Positions 61,364 to 64,000 of a stretch of 64,000 nucleotides of DNA are shown here, one piece after another. Both the position numbers and the translations under genes were made by a program. The notes under the pieces are model-generated. The model worked only from the letters and a program-made list of their open reading frames with translations. It did not search any database and was not told the DNA's origin. Each line of letters begins with the position of its first letter. Position 1 is the first letter of the stretch. Origin of the DNA: G963675935 sp963675935 (GTDB taxonomy: Bacteria > Planctomycetota > Planctomycetia > Pirellulales > Thermoguttaceae); the NCBI GenBank assembly GCA_963675935.2, contig OY780964.2, positions 868,001 to 932,000 on the forward strand, in the 5' to 3' direction.

Positions 61364-62203
61364 ATGTTCTCCCGAATCTGGCATATCCTTTGTTCCACTT
61401 GGAACGGCTGGCGAAAAGACAGCGGCGGCCTGCTCAGCGCCGCCATGGCCTACTACGGGGCTTTCTCCCTGTTCCCGCTGTGCCTAGTCCTGATCGCCGG
61501 CGTCGGGTTCGTCGGTCGATATTCCTCCTTCGTGCAAGCGGAACAACACACCCTGCTCGAGCGCGTGTCCGAAAACGTCGGGCCGTGGCTCGCCGGCGAA
61601 ATCGAGTCGATCCTCTCCGGCGTCCAGTCGCAAGCCTCGCTCGGCGGCCCCTTGGGCCTGCTGTTCCTGTTGATGGCGGCCATTGGAATCTTCATGCAAT
61701 TGGAAAATATCTTCGCCCGCATCTGGGAGCCGTCGCAATCGCCCGACCGCGGCTGGGGCGCCGCCATCCGCGACGCCCTGTGGGATCGCCTCGCGGCCTT
61801 CCTAACGCTGCTGACCATCGGAGCGCTGATGATCGTCGTGTTTCTGACCGACGTGGTTTTGGCCGGCATCCATTCCAGCGTGGTCGATCTGCCCTCCGGC
61901 CAAACGCTTTGGAGGGCGATTCAACTCTCGGCCTCGATCGCCTGCGACGCCGTGCTGCTCTCGATCATCTACTACGCACTGCCAAAAGTGCGGATACGCT
62001 GGCGTGCGGCGCTCGGCGGAGGACTCCTGGCCGCCGCCATCTGGGCCATCGGCCGATGGCTGTTGCTCCTGCTGTTGGTCAGCAATCAGTACGGCGCCTA
62101 CGGCATTCTCGGCGCTCTGATGGGCGTGATGTTCTGGTACTATTTCGCCAGTTCCGTGGTGGTTTTGGGGGCGGAGTTCGTCCGGGCGCTGTCGGAAGAA
62201 TAG
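61364..62203 (+). CDS. YihY/virulence-factor BrkB family membrane protein
   Basis: The 279-residue protein has about six membrane segments: GGLLSAAMAYYGAFSLFPLC, GFVGRYSSF..., LLFLLMAAIGIFMQLENIFA, FLTDVVLAGIHSS and GILGALMGVMFWYYFASSVV. AMAYYGAFSLFPL and the GAEF near the end are family signatures (UPF0761). Function is uncertain; formerly called RNase BN by mistake. The upstream extension of the frame is non-conserved, so ATG 61364 is used. Confidence 0.92.
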   Translation: MFSRIWHILCSTWNGWRKDSGGLLSAAMAYYGAFSLFPLCLVLIAGVGFVGRYSSFVQAEQHTLLERVSENVGPWLAGEIESILSGVQSQASLGGPLGLLFLLMAAIGIFMQLENIFARIWEPSQSPDRGWGAAIRDALWDRLAAFLTLLTIGALMIVVFLTDVVLAGIHSSVVDLPSGQTLWRAIQLSASIACDAVLLSIIYYALPKVRIRWRAALGGGLLAAAIWAIGRWLLLLLLVSNQYGAYGILGALMGVMFWYYFASSVVVLGAEFVRALSEE

Positions 62204-62274
62204 GCACGTGGTTAGTCCCGCTTTGCCAAATTCGCGTCGGGTTGGTGAAATAGGAGAGGCAGAGAAACCAGCAC

Positions 62275-62582
62275 ATGCAAGCAATTCTCGAACAGCACCT
62301 TGAAATCGACGACGCCATCCGGGGCGGGAAACCCTGTTTGGCGTGTACGCGAATCGCCGTCAGCGACGTGGCGATGATGCACTTGCGGCTCGGGCAATCG
62401 CTCGAACAGATCGCGGGCCACTACGATGTCTCGCTGGCCGCCCTTCATGCCGCGATGACCTATACGACCATCAAACCGACATCGATCGAGCGATGCGGGA
62501 GGACGAGGCTTTCCTTCAGGCGTCGAAGGAAGAAAGGCCATCCCTGCTCCAGGCCAAGCTCAGGACGTTGCGTGGTGAGTGA
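62275..62582 (+). pseudogene. DUF433 antitoxin gene broken by a frameshift
   Basis: The first frame reads RGGKPCLACTRIAVSDVAMM and HLRLGQSLEQIAGHYDVSLA through HAAMTY, a clear DUF433 N-terminal half. The expected C-terminal half, YDHQTDIDRAMREDEAFLQA and PSLLQAKLRTLRGE, continues only in another frame from about 62460 to the stop at 62580-62582. A small deletion near the expected YYY is the simplest explanation. GGAGAGG precedes ATG 62275. Confidence 0.8.
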
Positions 62583-62661
62583 CCGTATCCGTTTCCATCT
62601 CGACGAACATATCGATCCCGACATTGCCGCCGCTCTGCGCCGGCACGGCAACGCGCGATGA
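62575..62661 (+). pseudogene. Truncated DUF5615-type PIN-like toxin gene
   Basis: GTG 62575 overlaps the DUF433 stop (GTGA). The reading is VSDRIRFHLDEHIDPDIAAA LRRHGNAR, the start of a DUF5615 (Mut7-C/PIN-like) protein, whose partners are DUF433 antitoxins. It ends after about 28 codons, where the DUF3800 gene begins. The remainder of the toxin is missing. Confidence 0.7.
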
Positions 62662-63278
62662 CGAAGTATCGGATATACATTGACGAAGTGGGCAACTCCG
62701 ACCTGGAGAGTTCGAATAACCCAAATCATCGTTTTCTCAGTCTGACCGGCGTCATTCTTGAGCTGGGCCACATCGAACATTGTGTTCATCCGCAAATGGA
62801 GGCGATCAAGGCGAAATTCTTCCGCTCGCATCCCGACGACCCGATCATCTTCCATCGCAAGGAAATGCTCAACGCCCGGCCTCCTTTCGAGGCTCTCAAA
62901 GATGATAGACTTCGTCAGCAATTTTACAATGAACTGCTCGGGCTGCTGACCGCATGGAATTATACAGTCATCACTGTCTGCCTGGACAAGAAGAAGCACA
63001 AGGAAGCCTACGCAACTTGGCGTTACGATCCCTATCACTACTGCTTGGCGGTGCTGTTGGAGCGTTTTGCATTCTTTTTGGGACGGGAGAGCGAATACGG
63101 CGACGTGATGGCCGAATCTCGCGGCGGGAAGGACGATAGACGCCTGAAAGAATCGTTCGCCAGGCTTTGGGAAAAGGGCACGCAGTACGTGCAACCCGAG
63201 CAATTTCCAGAACGCTTCACCAGCAAGCAGTTGAAGGTGAAAAACAAGACCCACAATATTGCCGGCCTGCAACTCTGA
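62658..63278 (+). CDS. DUF3800 protein, probably C-terminally truncated
   Basis: The 206-residue product has the DUF3800 start YRIYIDEVGNSD, an RNase H-like acidic motif, LSLTGVILELGHIEH and FHRKEMLNARPPFEAL. DPYHYCLAVLLERFAFFLGR and SESRGGKDD-like AESRGGKDDRRLKESFARLW follow. The chain stops at the conserved NIAGLQL, where family members usually continue with ADL and a final helix. The gene starts exactly where the DUF5615 remnant ends. It may be non-functional. Confidence 0.8.
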   Translation: MTKYRIYIDEVGNSDLESSNNPNHRFLSLTGVILELGHIEHCVHPQMEAIKAKFFRSHPDDPIIFHRKEMLNARPPFEALKDDRLRQQFYNELLGLLTAWNYTVITVCLDKKKHKEAYATWRYDPYHYCLAVLLERFAFFLGRESEYGDVMAESRGGKDDRRLKESFARLWEKGTQYVQPEQFPERFTSKQLKVKNKTHNIAGLQL

Positions 63279-63450
63279 AGTGAGCATTGCGTCTTCTTGC
63301 AGCTCGCAAACTCGCCTGTCAAATTGGCAGCCGGCCGCCGGTTATTTGCGGCGTGTTTGCCACTCTTGGCCGACCGGCGCCCCCTTCAGTTTCGCGGCGT
63401 TTCTGCTCTAAACCATTACAAAGACGCCAGTTAGATCGACACACGGCGGT

Positions 63451-63467
63451 TTGGCGCACGCTTTGCA
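63451..63467 (+). promoter_or_regulatory. Candidate sigma-54 promoter upstream of groES
   Basis: TTGGCGCACGCTTTGCA has GG (63453-63454) and GC (63465-63466) separated by ten bases, as in -24/-12 promoters, 78 bases before groES. No CIRCE (TTAGCACTC-N9-GAGTGCTAA) was seen. Confidence 0.4.
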
Positions 63468-63544
63468 TCCCCTAAGCCGCACAGTGCATCGTGCGCGCCG
63501 CTTTGGCAGATAATATCGAGTCGTTTTTCGGAGAAAAACTGGCA

Positions 63545-63868
63545 ATGGCTAAAAAGAAAGAAACTTCCGACCCCAGCAAGATCAAGCTCCAGCCGTTGGG
63601 CGACCGCGTGGTTGTCGAACGCGAGGAATCGGAGACCGTTACGGCCGGCGGCATCGTCCTGCCCGACACCGCCAAAGACAAGCCCGCCCGCGGAAAGATC
63701 ATCAGCGTCGGCGACGGCCGTCTTTTGGAGAGCGGCGTTCGCAGCCCGTTCCAGGTCAAGGTCGGAGATCGCGTGTTGTTCAGTTCCTATGCCGGCGACA
63801 CTTTCAAGGTCGGCGCCCGCGAACTGCTGCTTTTGCGTGAAGAAGACATTTTGGCGGTGATTGGATAG
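63545..63868 (+). CDS. groES: Co-chaperonin GroES
   Basis: The 107-residue protein matches GroES: IKLQPLGDRVVVEREESETV, TAGGIVLPDTAKDKPARGKI, VKVGDRVLFSSYAGDTFKV and a C-terminal EEDILAVIG. The N-terminal extension MAKKKETSDPSK is longer than in E. coli. It caps the GroEL ring during protein folding. ATG 63545 is chosen over an upstream start because of length conservation. The groL start codon is at the window end. Confidence 0.96.
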   Translation: MAKKKETSDPSKIKLQPLGDRVVVEREESETVTAGGIVLPDTAKDKPARGKIISVGDGRLLESGVRSPFQVKVGDRVLFSSYAGDTFKVGARELLLLREEDILAVIG

Positions 63869-63877
63869 TCAACGATG

Positions 63878-63942
63878 GTCTTGGGTCTTAGGTCTTTGGT
63901 CTTTGATTCCAAGGCCCAAGACCTAGGGCCCAAGACCTAAGT
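63878..63942. repeat. Palindromic element, family L, between groES and groL
   Basis: GGTCTTGGGTCTTAGGTCTT at the left is mirrored by CCCAAGACCTAGGGCCCAAG and the following ACCTAAG at the right. Confidence 0.75.
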
Positions 63943-63997
63943 CCACAATTCCGAACCCATCACATCAAACGAAAAAATACACAAGGAGTAGTTTCTC

Positions 63998-64000
63998 ATG
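63998..64000 (+). CDS. groL: Start codon of a gene beyond the window, probably groL
   Basis: Only the ATG is inside the window. AAGGAG lies 11 bases upstream and groES precedes it by 130 bases, so a chaperonin gene is expected. Nothing of the protein is visible. Confidence 0.5.

Noticed and set aside
63279..63544. CIRCE element upstream of groES
   Set aside because: No TTAGCACTC/GAGTGCTAA pair could be found in the gap.
1..64000. tRNA, rRNA, CRISPR arrays, integrases or IS transposases
   Set aside because: No cloverleaf, no regularly spaced direct repeats and no transposase or integrase motif was recognised. The inverted repeats are too heterogeneous and lack spacers of a CRISPR type.

Overview
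The window looks like a chromosome segment of a planctomycete (Planctomycetota, probably near Pirellulales). Clade markers are two DUF1559/pseudopilin-like proteins, a PEP-CTERM protein, an ECF sigma factor translationally coupled to a FecR-LamG membrane protein, a Ser/Thr kinase with a planctomycete-type N-terminus, a TatC with a very long first periplasmic loop, and GC-rich coding DNA. No tRNA, rRNA, CRISPR array or classical IS element was recognised.

Layout. 1-9.1 kb: 3' part of argS, a secreted hypothetical protein, a decayed copy of an SPFH-gene 3' end, a GxxExxY gene between two palindromes, the intact SPFH gene, ilvN, ilvC and a radical-SAM gene. 9.5-24 kb: a single-domain response regulator, an M28 peptidase with PDZ domains, an MFS carrier, a GTPase/helical-protein pair, a UDP-sugar pyrophosphorylase, a HicAB-like pair, an S46 dipeptidyl-peptidase, transketolase and a DUF1559 protein. 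24-35 kb: HigBA, phoU, a divergent GT2/LPG_synthase_TM pair, then a same-strand block GH43, UroD-like, pseudopilin, PEP-CTERM, FecR-LamG, ECF sigma. 35-49 kb: nitroreductase, tandem HtrA-like protease, UvrD/Rep helicase, Uma2, lipA, DUF4838, rfbA and large secreted hypotheticals. 49-64 kb: kinase/pseudo-receiver, a sigma-54 activator divergent from a sulfate ABC transporter (sbp-cysT-cysW ... cysA, split by a PIN toxin-antitoxin island), tatC, a YihY-family protein, a decayed DUF433/DUF5615 module with a truncated DUF3800 gene, groES and the groL start codon.

The most striking property is the density of imperfect palindromic elements, about 25-150 bp, in more than a dozen families. They occur in most intergenic gaps, nest in one another, and in several cases supply the stop codon of the adjacent gene. 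Most notably they sit in frame inside protein-coding genes (argS twice, the UDP-sugar pyrophosphorylase, lipA, fecR-lamG), which resembles the Rickettsia palindromic elements. One copy is flanked by a 21-bp direct repeat that looks like a target duplication. The GxxExxY gene sits between two full copies of one family, and a gene-free copy of that family lies 33 kb away. These elements, and the possible link of GxxExxY to one of them, are the best candidates here for an undescribed system.

A second coherent story is sulfate uptake: a sigma-54 enhancer-binding protein, ATATC-centred dyads, a near-consensus -24/-12 promoter and the transporter operon lie in the right order and spacing to form one regulatory unit.

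All calls come from reading the sequence and translations. No database search was run. Start sites were moved to internal ATG/GTG codons where the longer reading frame only extended into repeats or lacked a ribosome-binding site.
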